A DNA stretch of 64,000 nucleotides from Pelagophyceae sp. CCMP2097 (Eukaryota > Sar > Pelagophyceae): contig MU657167.1 in NCBI GenBank assembly GCA_026770575.1, positions 360,248 through 424,247 of the forward strand. The letters run 5' to 3'. The position numbers and the translations under genes were made by a program. Below the pieces are notes generated by a model. It worked only from the letters and a program-made list of their open reading frames with translations. It searched no databases and was not told the DNA's origin. How positions within the stretch are numbered: position 1 is the stretch's first letter; each line of letters begins with the position of its first letter. Of the stretch, positions 50,797 to 61,292 are shown piece by piece.

Positions 50797-53700
50797 ATGC
50801 GCTCGCCTTCCTCGCCGACGCTCCTCGCGCTCTTCTTCTCCGGCACCGTCGCCGCGGCGGATTTGCCCTCGCTCAGCCTCGATTCGGCGGTGCCGCAGGA
50901 AGGTATTTCGACCAATCGGGTCCTGTTCAAGCTCACCGACGACGAAGACGACCGCGCCGAGGTGCGTCCATCTGCCCTATACGGCGCCGGCGCCGCCCGC
51001 AACATTGAACGCCGCCTCTTGAACGCCGCCTCGACGCCGGATCCTTGACTGCGGTATTAGGACGAGGGCCACGTCGCGGAGCGCGCCGAGGCCGTCGGCG
51101 GCTCGCTCGGCTGCGGCCGCACTAAGCGCCTCTTCCGCAACGCGAACAAGCACGAGGCGTCGCAGCACGCGGCGGGCTTGCACCTCTGGTTCGCGGCCAA
51201 GTGCGACTCGGAGGCGCAGGCGGACTCGGCCATCAAGGACTTCGCCAACAACGTCCTCAAAAGCGACGTCGAGCACATGGAGGTCGAGCTCACACCCACG
51301 ACGTCGGTGCAGTCCAACGACCCGAAGCTCGCCAACCAGAATCACTACGGCGCGATCAACCTCTTCGGCGCCTGGGAGCGCTCCCGCGGGTCGCCCGACG
51401 TCGTCGTCCAGGTCCTCGACTCTGGCTTGGAGGTCTCGCACGAGGACTTGCAGCTAAACCTCTGGATGAACCCTGGCGAGATTTGCGGCAACGGCCTCGA
51501 CGACGACGACAACGGCTATGTCGACGACTGCCACGGCTACAACCACGGCGACAACACGGGGACGGACCTGATGGGCAACGACTGGCACGGGACGCACACG
51601 GCGGGCACGATCGGCGCGGACACTGACAACGGCGTCGGCGTGGCCGGCGTGGCCGGCGGCACGCCGGCGGATCCCGGCGTCAAGCTCATGATCAGCGTGG
51701 GCTTCGGCAAGACGAGGACGGGCGGCTTCGCCGAGGCGCTGGTCTACGGCGCGAACAACGGCGCTGCTATCTCTTCGAATTCCTGGGGGTACACTCAGCC
51801 TAACGTGCTTCCTGCTTCGTTGCGGAGCGCCATTGACTACTACAATTCAAAAAACGGCATCGTCGTCTTCGCCCAGGGCAACCAGGCCTCGGACGAACCC
51901 TACTTCCCCGGCGCCTACCAAGGCGTAATCGGCGTCGCCGCAGTGGACAACTCGGGCAAGGCCGCGGGCTTTACGAATTTCGGGAGTGCCGTCGACATCG
52001 CCGCGCCGGGTGTCAGCGTCCTCTCTACGATTTCGAAGTCAGCCTACGGCACTGCCTCGGGCACCTCGATGGCGTGCCCGCACGTCGCCGGCGTCTTGGC
52101 CCTCGGCTTGAGTGCGAATCCGAAAGCCACCAAAGCCGAGATTCTCAACTGCGCCTTTTCGACGGCTCGAAACGTCGACGCTCTCAACGACCCAAAGTAC
52201 CACGGCGGCCTCGGCGCCGGCTTTGTGGATGCTGAGGCCTTTGTGACCTGCGCCATCGACGGCGCACCGAGCTCCGCGCCGACGATATCGCCCGTGCCGA
52301 CGTCCGTGCCGACGACGCTCTCGCCGACGGCGTCGCCCGCGCCGACGGCGCAATGCGGCCCCTGCGACAAGACGCTGACTTTCAAACTGAAGACGGACGC
52401 TTACCCGGGCGACACGTCCTGGAAGCTCGTCCACACGCCGGTGCCGGACTCGCCCTGCTCCGCCATCGAAGACGTCTCCGTGCCGCCAGGGACGTACACG
52501 GAGCGCGACTTTGCCTACGAGCAAGTCGTCTCGGCTGCGGTCTGTGCCGGGGAGAGTTATACTTTCACGATCGACGATTCATACGGGGACGGAGTCTGCT
52601 GCTCTCAGGGCCCAGGATCGTACGAGATCGACCTCGACGGGGTCTTTATCGCGCGTGGCGACCAGTTCAAATACAAGCAAACGCACCCCTTTACCACCCC
52701 GTCGCGGCCCACGGCCGCGCCCACGACTGCGACTCCGACGGTCAGTCCGACGCTCAAGCCGACGCCGACTCCCACCCTTTCACCGACGCCGCAGCCCACG
52801 CGGCCGCCGACGGCCAAGCCAACGGCCAAGCCGACGAACAAGCCGACGAACAAGCCAACGCCCAGGCCGACGGCATTGCCGACGGCCAGGCCCACGCTGA
52901 AGCCGACGCCCGGCCCGACGGCCAAGCCGACGGCCAAGCCGACGCCCCTGCCGACGTTCGTGCCGACGCCCGTGCCGACGCCCAGCCCGACGCCCGCGCC
53001 GTCGCCCACGCCGACGGCCACGCCGACGCCCAGCCCGACGCCCAGCCCGACGGCCGGGCCGACGCCTGCGCCGACGCTGAAGCGGACGCTCGCGCCGACG
53101 CCCACTCCGACGCCTCTGCTCGAAGTCTGCGGGCACTGCACCAAGGTGGTGACGCTGGCCTTGACGACGGACAAGTACCCTGGGGAGACCTCTTGGCGGC
53201 TTAGCCAGGCGGCCCCTGCGTCGCCGTGCCCCGTCGACGTCACAAGCGGCCCGTACGAAGCACAGAACACGCTCTTCACGCAGACCCTTTCGGCCAAGAT
53301 CTGTCCCGAGGAGGAGTACACCTTTACCATCTTCGACTCGTGGGGCGACGGCCTCTGCTGCCAATATGGGCAGGGCGGCTACGTCGTCCAACTCGACGGC
53401 GCGACCGTGGCCAGCGGCGGGCAATTCACGACACAGGAGGCCACGAACTTCAACGCGCGCATCCCAAAGACCTTCGAGGAGCCGAACCGGCCGACGCCGA
53501 CGCCGCGGCCGACGTCTCAGCCGACGCCGGCGCCGACGCCGCTGCTGCGCGGAGCGGGAGACAAGGTCAACGAGGTCGTCTCCGCGCCGCCAGACGTGGG
53601 GAGCCCTCAGCCCTGCGCGGGCTACGTGACGGACATGCTGTCAGCGTCGCAGACCGTCATGGACTCGACGGCGCCGGAGCAGGGCGGCACGGTGCGGAGT

Positions 53701-54033
53701 GTAAAATGCGAAAACGGCGACTGCGCCGCAAAGCTCTTCGTCAAGCCTCCCCTCGCGGCCATCGACATCGAGCACACCGTGGCCTTCTTCGCGCGGTCGG
53801 GCGCCGGCGCAGACGCCCACGGCCGCTTTACGGCCGCGGGCTGCGCGCCCGGCGAACCGCAGTTGCTCGACCTCGAGCTGAATTCGAGGTGGACGCAATT
53901 CTCCCTCACCTTCACCGTGGCCTCCGGTTCGGCACAAAAGTGCGCTTTGCAGTTCGAGGCCGACGCCGGCGCGGACATGATGTTGACGGGCGTCGACTTT
54001 TTTCCCACCGCCGTCGGCCCAGCCTGCGAGTAA
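50797..54033 (+). CDS. Secreted subtilisin (S8) with PT-rich linkers and paired C-terminal domains
   Basis: Two exons (intron 50962-51060, GTGCGT...TATTAG). Signal peptide about 1-21, then an inhibitor-like prodomain ([34 protein letters not shown]). The catalytic triad is complete: Asp in [16 protein letters not shown], His in [13 protein letters not shown], Ser in [16 protein letters not shown], with the oxyanion Asn in [11 protein letters not shown] linker and two copies of a domain follow, each with CGxC near its start, TDxYPGxTSW, YTFTIxDSxGDGxCC and GxYxxxLDG. A long PTxKPTPxP tract (about 52700-53115) separates them. The last part is a beta-rich [17 protein letters not shown] unit. This organisation is typical of stramenopile secreted proteins. 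Confidence 0.92.
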
Positions 54034-54557
54034 CTCGCTGGACCCCACTCGCAATCTCAGCCATCGTGAAAACAGCCGCCCACGAAGCCGCCGGCCCAAG
54101 CCGCGTCCAAAGCCGGCACCATCTTAATACCATATAACAATTATATAACTAATAAAAACCCTGTCTTCTGCCTCCTCCTTCGCCGCTTCGGTCGCCGCGC
54201 ACCGCCTGCAAACCTCGCGCCACGCCTCAGACCTCTACTGAGCGCTCGTCGCATGCCGTCTGTGCACGCGCGCACGGGAGCGCCCGTCAAAACGAGGTTT
54301 CTCGAGCTCGCGAACAAATCTTCCAGTTAGCGACAGTCCCACGTGCAAGGTCAGCGCGAGCGCGACTACCGCCCGATGCCGGGCGCGTGTCGAGGCGCTG
54401 TCGTCCACCGCTTCCATGCACCCCAGTGAGCGATCGGGGCGCTCAAGGCCATTGCGACGGTGCGACGGCGCAAGCGACAGTGTGACGAGCAGTGCAATGT
54501 TCCGATGTTCGGCGTCGACCCGCGCCGGACGAGTGCGGTGTGCGGGCTTTTATTTTA
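54034..54557. other. Intergenic between convergent subtilisin and SET genes
   Basis: AT-rich at 54120-54160 and otherwise GC-rich; no gene seen. Confidence 0.5.
54151..54156 (+). terminator. Candidate poly(A) signal AATAAA of the subtilisin gene
   Basis: AATAAA about 118 bp after the stop, in the only AT-rich stretch of this spacer. Use of AATAAA by this organism is assumed. Confidence 0.35.
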
Positions 54558-57500
54558 TCAGCGCCGTCGCTTCGGCGCTTGTGCGGCGGGTGGCGTTTTG
54601 CGCTTGGCGGCCGACTTGCGCTTTGGTGCGGCGCGTCTAGGCTCGGCGCCGCCCTTTGCGCGCTTCTGCGCCTGCGCGTTGGCGGCGGAGAACGTGCGGT
54701 GCGGCGCGACGCGGTCGAGCTCGCGCGGCAGCTCGAGCCACTGGTCGAACTTTGAGGCCCAGTTGTTAAAGTGCGCCCTGGCGCGCTTGACTTTGTCGCC
54801 GTCGCTCTCCAAGACGCCGTCGGCGATCTTGGCCTCGAACCAGACGCCAGTCTCGCAGCAGAGGACGTCGCAGCGGAGGCCGACGATTATGGCGTCGTGG
54901 GGCACACCCGACGCGGCGACGACGACGTCGTTCTCGCCAAAGGGCGCCTCCGCGGCGGCGCAGCACGCCTCGTCGGCGGCGGCGCCCCAGGCGGCCTGGT
55001 CTCGGCAGTGGAACGGCGCCTCGTCGTCGACGCGCGCGTGCCAGGGCACGATGCGCCACTTGGAGCAGCCGTCGCATGCCACCCACTTGCTCGGCGGCTG
55101 CGCCGGCACCGCGTCTGCAAGCAGGTCGGCTCGCTCGCGATGCTCCGCGGGCGCCTCGTCGAGGAAGATCAGCGTTTCGCGCAGCGCGGCAACGCACCGG
55201 TCCAGGCCAGAGCAGTCGGAGATCTTGGCGTCTAGAGCCGGCGACCCGAGCACAAAATCCCGAGGCCGCGGCGCGGCGGCGGCGGCGGCGGGCAACGCCC
55301 CGGACAACACCGCAGGCGAGCCAAACGCCGCCGGCTCGCCGGCGGCGTCCTTGGGCGGCCTTTTCCTCTTGGCCGCGGCCGCGTCGAGGCAAAAAGCTTT
55401 CTGCAGCGTTTCTGGCCACGGATGCGCCTGCTTGACGTGGTCCGCGAGGACGCCGGCGAGCAAGCGCCGCTCCGCGTCGCCGTAGGCGTAGGCGTCGCCG
55501 GCGTGGAGGAGCTTTGAAACAATTTCCGCCGGGTCGGGCAGCACCGCGCAGCCGGCGAGCGTCCTGGCGAGGAGCGCGCCGTCTCCGAGGCGCGGCTCGA
55601 CGAGGGCGTCCAAATCGTGCCACCGCAGCAGCGCCTCGACCTCTGCGACTGCGCCGTAGCGCCGCTCCACCTCGACGACGACGTCGTCGGCGGCCGCGCG
55701 CGTCGCCGCGTGCGCCAGCGTGCCCACCTTTGCGTCCTTTGGCAAAACGTCGGCGACGTCGCACGCGCGCACGCCCACGGGCTGCGAGACGACGTCGCCG
55801 CGGTCGCGCCGCGCGCGGTCCGGGCGGAAGAAGTTTTTCGTGTGTGCCAGCAGGAGCACTGCGTCCGCCGCCGCCGCCGCGCGCGCCTTGGCCTCGAGCC
55901 ACGCCGCGCGCTCGCGGGTCTCTTTGGCCGCCAAGCCGGCCTCCCACGGATACTCGCTAAAGGACAGCAGCGACGCGCGGACTTCGAGCAGCGCTGCACG
56001 GCACTCCGCCGCCGTCTCCAGCGGCCGACCCGCGGGCGGCCAGCGGGGTGCCTCCGACGAGCCGCCGCCGTCGGGTTGTGCCGCCTCGGCGGCGAGGGTC
56101 AAAGCGTCGGCGAGGGCGCGGCCGACCTTTGGCGCGGAAAACTTTGGGTGCGCCAGCGCGCGCCGGGCGGTGACGACGAGGCCGCGCAGCACGGCTCGGA
56201 GCACCGCCGCTGCGCCGTCGCGGTCCAACGTCTCCAAAGGCGGCGCTTCGGAGCACCCGCCGCGGACGCCGACGCCGCGCGCGAGTGAGACTGCGCAGGC
56301 CAACGCCTGTACTCTTTGCTCGAGGACGAGCCTCGCGCGCAGCGACGCTCTTAGCAGGTCGTCGCCGGCCGCGGCCACGCCGCCGGCGCGCGCCGAGTCG
56401 CGCATGAGCATGAACGGCAATTTGCCTCGTTCGAATTCGACGAACGTGACCACGCCGGCGACAAATCGCTCGAGCCACTGCGGCTCCCACAACGAGGAAG
56501 ACGGCAAATCCTCCTTTGACTCGCACTTTTGCGCGGCCGCGGAGACGCCGAAAGTCGTGTCTCTTTCAAAAAATGCGTCTCCAAAACCGTGGCGAGAGAG
56601 GAGCGCCGAAACGCGCCGGCCCTCTGAGGCGACCCCTGGCGCGGTGGCGGTCGGCGCGGTGGCGGGGGCGAGCGGTCTGGCGGCGCGTAGCAAAACGGCG
56701 AGCGTCTCGAGGGGCCCGTGGTTCTGGTCTAGGCATTGGCAGAGCTCGTTGCTATTGGCGAGCTCCACGTAAGCGCCGCGGCAGGCAGAGGCCCCGCAGA
56801 GGCAGACGGCGGATCGCCACTCGTCCTCGGACGACGTTGCCGCAGAGTAGTCCATGCACAGCTCTTCCCCGAGCGCGACGGGCCTTGTCGTGTGCAGCGC
56901 GACGGACAAAGCGCCGCAGGGCCGGACGAAGACGCACGTGGCCACGTTCCCGTCGCAGCTGTGGGAGAGCGAAGAGGCCAGGTTCGCGCGGCCGCCGCCG
57001 GCGTCGACGAAGAGCAAAGCGTAGCCCTGCGCGTCGCGCTGCGGCCGCTCCAGAGCAATGTTGTGGAAACTTTCGTTCGCCGACGCGGCGGGGCCGCCGA
57101 CGAGGCGGCGACCCGCTAGCATCGCAGACTGCTTCTCGAACCACTGCCACGGCGCGTACACATCCCCGAGGTAGTCGCAGACGAACTCCTGCGCGCGCAG
57201 GCCGCCCGGCCGCGCCACGATGACGCCCGTGCCCTTGGCGCGCACGCGGAATGGCGCTTCAGACCTCAGCCATTTGGAAAAGCCGACAAACGCCGCCCGC
57301 AGATTTCGGTCCGCGACCGCCTCGGCGCGCTCGTCGACGAGGCACGTCGCCGCCGCCAGCAGCGTCGCCCGGACGTCGCCGCCCGCGCCGCCGCTTGAAG
57401 GCGGCGACGCGCCCCCCGACGGCGCCGCGCCGACATCGCCGCCTCCGACGTCGCCGCGGGTGCTCGCCGCGGTGGCCTCCGCGTCGTCGGCCGCCGCGTC

Positions 57501-58091
57501 GGGCGTCGCCGGCCCGGCGCAGCCTTGCGCGTAGGCGGCCATGATCGCCGGGAGCAGCCGCTTGCGCGGGAATTCGGATCGCGCCTCTTTCGCTTCGTCG
57601 TCCGCCGGCGCGTCCGAAGAAAATTCGATGGCGAGCTCGACGGCACGGCGCGCGGAGCAATCGCAGCCAAAGGCAGCGACCTCGAGGACGTCGACGCCGA
57701 CTTGTAAAGGCTCGAGTTGAGGGTTGTGCTTCGCCGCGTCGTCGGCGCAGCAGGCGGCGAAGACGTCTGCGCAGAGCGTGTCGACTGCGTTTGCGACGTG
57801 GCCCAGGCTGTCGACGTCGACGTCGTACGCCTCTCGCCAGGCGTCGCCGAGGGCCTCGTCGTCGACGGTGTACGCGGCGGCGATGATGCCGTGCTCGGCG
57901 ATGACGACGTTTAATCTGCGCGCGATGACGGCCGCGTCGGCGGCAGAAGCGCCGCGGTGCGCCACGTATTTGGTGAGGCCCTCGTAGCCGCGATCCGGGC
58001 ACGCCGCCGCGCGCAGCGTCTGCCGCCACGGCCCGCGCACCGACGGCTCGAACGCCAGCGCCGCCAGGCCGCGCTGCGCCGCCAGCATCAT
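54558..58091 (-). CDS. SET-domain protein with CW zinc finger and chromo/Tudor-like module
   Basis: 1177 residues in one uninterrupted frame. A long N-terminus precedes a SET domain, recognised by LASSLSHSCDGNVATCVFV and GEELCMDYSAATSSEDEW. The post-SET Cys are ICLCG-like (VCLCGASACRGAYVEL). A large helical middle (about 500 residues) follows. Near the C-end, WVACDGCSKWRIVPW with FHCRDQ...DEACC is a CW domain, the H3K4me reader. Then WFEAKIADG ... NNWASKFDQWLEL resembles a chromo-barrel/Tudor-knot. The tail is Lys/Arg-rich. A writer plus two readers in one chain suggests chromatin histone methylation. The start lies 8 bp after the stop of the next gene and follows a possible TAG acceptor, so both may be one transcript or gene. 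Confidence 0.85.
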   Translation of the reverse strand: MMLAAQRGLAALAFEPSVRGPWRQTLRAAACPDRGYEGLTKYVAHRGASAADAAVIARRLNVVIAEHGIIAAAYTVDDEALGDAWREAYDVDVDSLGHVANAVDTLCADVFAACCADDAAKHNPQLEPLQVGVDVLEVAAFGCDCSARRAVELAIEFSSDAPADDEAKEARSEFPRKRLLPAIMAAYAQGCAGPATPDAAADDAEATAASTRGDVGGGDVGAAPSGGASPPSSGGAGGDVRATLLAAATCLVDERAEAVADRNLRAAFVGFSKWLRSEAPFRVRAKGTGVIVARPGGLRAQEFVCDYLGDVYAPWQWFEKQSAMLAGRRLVGGPAASANESFHNIALERPQRDAQGYALLFVDAGGGRANLASSLSHSCDGNVATCVFVRPCGALSVALHTTRPVALGEELCMDYSAATSSEDEWRSAVCLCGASACRGAYVELANSNELCQCLDQNHGPLETLAVLLRAARPLAPATAPTATAPGVASEGRRVSALLSRHGFGDAFFERDTTFGVSAAAQKCESKEDLPSSSLWEPQWLERFVAGVVTFVEFERGKLPFMLMRDSARAGGVAAAGDDLLRASLRARLVLEQRVQALACAVSLARGVGVRGGCSEAPPLETLDRDGAAAVLRAVLRGLVVTARRALAHPKFSAPKVGRALADALTLAAEAAQPDGGGSSEAPRWPPAGRPLETAAECRAALLEVRASLLSFSEYPWEAGLAAKETRERAAWLEAKARAAAAADAVLLLAHTKNFFRPDRARRDRGDVVSQPVGVRACDVADVLPKDAKVGTLAHAATRAAADDVVVEVERRYGAVAEVEALLRWHDLDALVEPRLGDGALLARTLAGCAVLPDPAEIVSKLLHAGDAYAYGDAERRLLAGVLADHVKQAHPWPETLQKAFCLDAAAAKRKRPPKDAAGEPAAFGSPAVLSGALPAAAAAAPRPRDFVLGSPALDAKISDCSGLDRCVAALRETLIFLDEAPAEHRERADLLADAVPAQPPSKWVACDGCSKWRIVPWHARVDDEAPFHCRDQAAWGAAADEACCAAAEAPFGENDVVVAASGVPHDAIIVGLRCDVLCCETGVWFEAKIADGVLESDGDKVKRARAHFNNWASKFDQWLELPRELDRVAPHRTFSAANAQAQKRAKGGAEPRRAAPKRKSAAKRKTPPAAQAPKRRR

Positions 58092-58098
58092 CTCGTGC

Positions 58099-58856
58099 CT
58101 AGAGCGGCAGAGTGAGCGTCCGCCGGGGCGACTCTCGCCTCTTCCGTCGCCGGACGCCGCTGAGTGACTGTCCTGCTTCGCCCCAGGCGCGCCCGGCGGC
58201 CGCGAGGAGCGTGTGGCGCGCGCCGTCGTCGCCTATCCGCGGCGTTCGAGGGTGCCGCCACGGGGTCGACCACCTCGCCGTTCCAAGGGCGCCCAGAGCG
58301 CACTCTTGTGGAATTCGTCGAACTGGCGTAGGATGTCATCCCACTTGATGCGGCAGACGGTTCGGCCGACGCGGTGGTACGTCACCGCGTCGATGTCCCG
58401 GTCTATGTCGCCACTCAGAGCCTACCGCGACGCGCCTCGCGACGGCTGGCCGACGCAGGGGCCGCACGCGCGCGCTTCGGACGCCGGCGCCGCACGCGTT
58501 GCCGCGCTTCTTCGCGCGCCGCGACGCGCGCCGCCGCGTCGATCTCGTCGTCGGTGCGGTTGAAGGCGCCGCCTGCGCGTCGCGTCGCCACGGCGTCGGG
58601 CTCTGTGGACGCGGCCTCTACATCGGCGCCGGCCTCTACATTTGTGCGGACGCGGCGGCTTACTGAGGGCCAGCTCGCGGAGCTCGGCGGTGCAGCGCGC
58701 CCCCTTTTTCGCCTTGAGGAGTTTCAAGAGTGCGTCGCCCCCGCGGGCCTCCACATCGTCAGCGATGGCGTCCAACGCGAGCAGCACCGCCTTGAGGTCC
58801 GCCGGCTGGTCCAGCACCGCCACGGCGTCCCGCCCGCGCCGCGGCCGCTTCAGCAT
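58099..58856 (-). CDS. Small basic unknown protein directly upstream of the SET gene
   Basis: ATG at 58856 gives LKRPRRGRDAVAVLDQPADL, then helices (KAVLLALDAIADDVEARGGD). Introns 58618-58663 (GTAAGC...TGTAG), 58403-58443 and 58233-58273 (41 nt each) give AFNRTDDEIDAAARVAAREE, then RDIDAVTYHRVGRTVCRIKW and DDILRQFDEFHKSALWAPLE, ending RRTLTLPL. The middle part looks like a genuine folded domain but is not recognised. Introns of 41 nt are at the lower limit seen here. A TCGCCAAA element (58910-58923) lies 55-70 bp upstream. It could instead be the N-terminal part of the SET protein if the stop at 58099 is intronic. Confidence 0.5.
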
Positions 58857-58909
58857 CGCGCGCCGGTCGAGGGGCTCTCCAAGAAAATTTCAAATCTACC
58901 GCTCGCCAA

Positions 58910-58923
58910 ACAACCTCGCACTT
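58910..58923 (-). promoter_or_regulatory. TTTGGCGAGCG element
   Basis: CGCTCGCCAAACAA on the plus strand, so TTGTTTGGCGAGCG toward the minus gene starting at 58856. Confidence 0.4.
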
Positions 58924-59056
58924 TGGCACCTTTCACTGTTCTTTCTCAAAATCTTGACTGGCACGCTGGACGACCAGTTGACCGACCCGCCCTCCACCGT
59001 CTCCACGGCCAGCGGCGCCGGGCCTTGCGGGTCCCGCCCCATCGACGGACCCGCGC

Positions 59057-60548
59057 ATGGCGCTGTGGCGGTGGGCGACCCTCGCGGTCGCGGCGTCTCT
59101 GCGCGCCGACGCCGGCTGGAAGTTAGAAGACGACGCCGGCTGGGAGCGGGAAGACGACGAGAGTTGGAAGTTCCTTGTAGATTACCCGCCGCAGTACGAC
59201 GCCGTCCGGACAAACGTGGCGCCGAAGATCGACGGCGTTTTGGACGACGACGCGTGGCGCGACGTCGCCTGGACGGCGCCGTTCGTCGACATCGCGCAGA
59301 CGCTCTTTCCGGAGTCGGTCATCCCGCCGCAGTTTGCGACGCGGGCCAAGTTCCGCTGGGACGAAGACTTCCTCTACATTGGCGCCGAGCTCCGGGAGAC
59401 GAATCCTTGGGCCTCAATCTCGGGCCACAACGCGGGGCTCATGGGCCACAAAGCGCCCTGGTGGGACCCGGACTTTGAGGTCTTCGTCGACGCCGGCCGC
59501 ACGACGCACGACTACAAAGTGAGGAACCCGACTGGGAACCCCGACTCGACAACTGGAAATCGCGACCGGGCACCCCGACGCGCCGTAGGAGTTTGAGATG
59601 AACGGCCTGAACGCCACGTACGACGTCCTCTGGCGAACACCATCTCGCGGCTTCGGGTCGCCCGGCGTGCCCTGCGACCAAGCGTCTGCGACGTTGTGGT
59701 GCCAGAACTCGACGTTCAACGCTGGCCAGGCCTGGACCATGGCGCCGCTTCTCCGCACGGCCACCGACGCCGGCCGCGACTTTGTGCCGCTCGAGCAGCA
59801 GTCCGCAGCCTGGGTCGTTGAGATTGCGATGCCGCTCGACGGCGGCAAGAGCGGCGGCCTCCTCGACGGCGACTTTGACAGCAATGCCGCGGACCCGCGG
59901 AAAAAGCCGGGCGTCTTCTGGTGGGTCAACCTCGCGCGCGCCGAGCACCCGCTGCGGCGGTCAGGCGCCGGAGCGCTCTCGCTGGACTTTGGGACGGCGG
60001 ACTATGGGGCGTTTTGCGCCGACGTGAAGCGCGCGCACCCGACGCTCCTGGGCACCGACGCCTACTCGTGCTACTGGGAGTGGGTCTGGGCCGACATGCG
60101 CGCCTCGCGCTACATGCACAACCCGGAGATGTGGGGAATGCTCCGGTTCGATGACGAACAGAGAAACGAAACTTGCCGCGACGCAGAGTTCCCAGCGCGC
60201 CACGTCGTCGCCCACCTCCACCGCGCCATGGTATCCGCCTACGTCGATGCCGGCGCCTACCCGCACTCGCTCGCCGCCATCGTCGCATGCGGCGCGCAAT
60301 GCTGCGATGCCAAGGACTCATGCGATTTGCGCGTTCTCGAGCGTGCGCTCCAGCCGCCCTTTGACGTCGTCATCGCCGTCGACGTGGCGGCCACGACGTG
60401 CGTCGACTACGCCGCGAACAAGGCCACTGGCGCGGCCTGCTTCAACGCGACGCTCACGCTCGCGCAGCCGAATAGAAAGCTCGTGGCCACGCTGCGCGAA
60501 GACCGCTTCACGTCGGTCCGCGGCGCCGAAACGGGCGCCTGCCTCTGA
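59057..60548 (+). CDS. Secreted protein with a CBM9/DOMON-like carbohydrate-binding domain
   Basis: Signal peptide MALWRWATLAVAASLRADA, an acidic Trp-containing repeat (AGWKLEDD, AGWEREDD), then the CBM9-like block PKIDGVLDDDAWRDVAWT, AKFRWDEDFLYIGAELRE and WWDPDFEVFVDAGRTTHDYK. Intron 59519-59588 (GTGAGG...CGTAG) joins EFEMNGLNATYDVLW in phase 0. Next comes a long PGVFWWVNLARAEHPLR region and a Cys-rich tail (CGAQCCDAKDSCDL). CBM9-like domains bind glucans or sit on extracellular enzymes; no catalytic domain is seen here. Acting outside the cell is inferred from the signal peptide. Confidence 0.8.
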
Positions 60549-60638
60549 CGCGCGGGGTAAAATCATAGTAATTTCTTATAATTTGAAAATCCGCCCGCGG
60601 GCAGCGGCGCGGACTTCCGTTGGCGAGCCTCGGGGCCT

Positions 60639-61170
60639 CTATTGTTTGTGGTCGTGGGCGGAATGGTCGTGGGACGGGTGGTCGCACTTCTCCTCGTGCT
60701 TGTGGCCGTGCTCGTGCTCGGCGTGGTGCTTCTTCGCCATCTTCTCCTACGGGTTTTGCGTCACCTTTGGGCGCCCCTATTTCGGCGTTTCGGGCGGGTA
60801 AACGCGCCTTGTGTTCGTGGGAGCTGTCGTGGCCGTGGCCGTGGGCGTGATCGGCGTTGCAGACCTCTTTGACACACTCGACGGCGGCCGAAGCATGCGC
60901 GTGGCTTTGGCCATGGCCATGGCCGTGCGCGTGGTCCTCGGTGCACGCCGAGTCGGCGCACTTGGCCGCCTCGTCCATCTTGCGCTTCGCCGCGATGGAC
61001 TCGGCGAGCGACGTCTGCGGCAGTGTCTCCGGCACCTACGAAAATTGGCCACCGTAAAAAAACGACCGGCCAAAGGCCCGTGAGGGCGCGCGGCGGAAAC
61101 GCACGGCCCGGCCGTACTGCTTGAGCATCGCCGCGGCGTCGCCGGAGAAGGAGAGCGGGTTGGACGACAT
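60639..61170 (-). CDS. Small His-rich putative metal-binding protein
   Basis: Start MSSNPLSFSGDAAAMLKQYG. Intron 61036-61104 (GTGCGT...CGTAG) gives VPETLPQTSLAESIAAKRKM. Then CTEDHAHGHGHGQSHAHA and CNADHAHGHGHDSSHEHK. The following segment is best read as a GC-AG intron, 60747-60807 (AAG|GCGCGT...CGTAG), which keeps the His-rich frame: KKHHAEHEHGHKHEEKCD, then HPSHDHSAHDHKQ and stop. Without that intron the frame turns Arg/Pro-rich. Cys and His density suggests zinc, nickel or copper binding. Compare the His-rich tail at 4863-5771. Function inferred only. Confidence 0.6.
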
Positions 61171-61235
61171 GGTACGCGCAGGAGCACGCTGTCACTGTGC
61201 GTTCCGACGGAGCAACTTTGTAATAATATCAGGAT

Positions 61236-61270
61236 AACTCGCCGAAAACAATTGACAAGATCGCCAAAGG
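61236..61270 (-). promoter_or_regulatory. Two GGCGA-type elements upstream of the His-rich gene
   Basis: AACTCGCCGAAAACA and GATCGCCAAAGG on the plus strand, 66-100 bp upstream of the ATG at 61170, both reading TTT(T)CGGCGA or TTTGGCGATC toward the gene. Confidence 0.45.
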
Positions 61271-61292
61271 GCTTGGGTTTGAATTCATGTTA

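Noticed and set aside
52700..53115. Short regularly spaced DNA repeats that could suggest a CRISPR array
   Set aside because: They are in-frame Pro-Thr codons of the subtilisin linker, with no conserved repeat/spacer pattern, in a eukaryotic gene.
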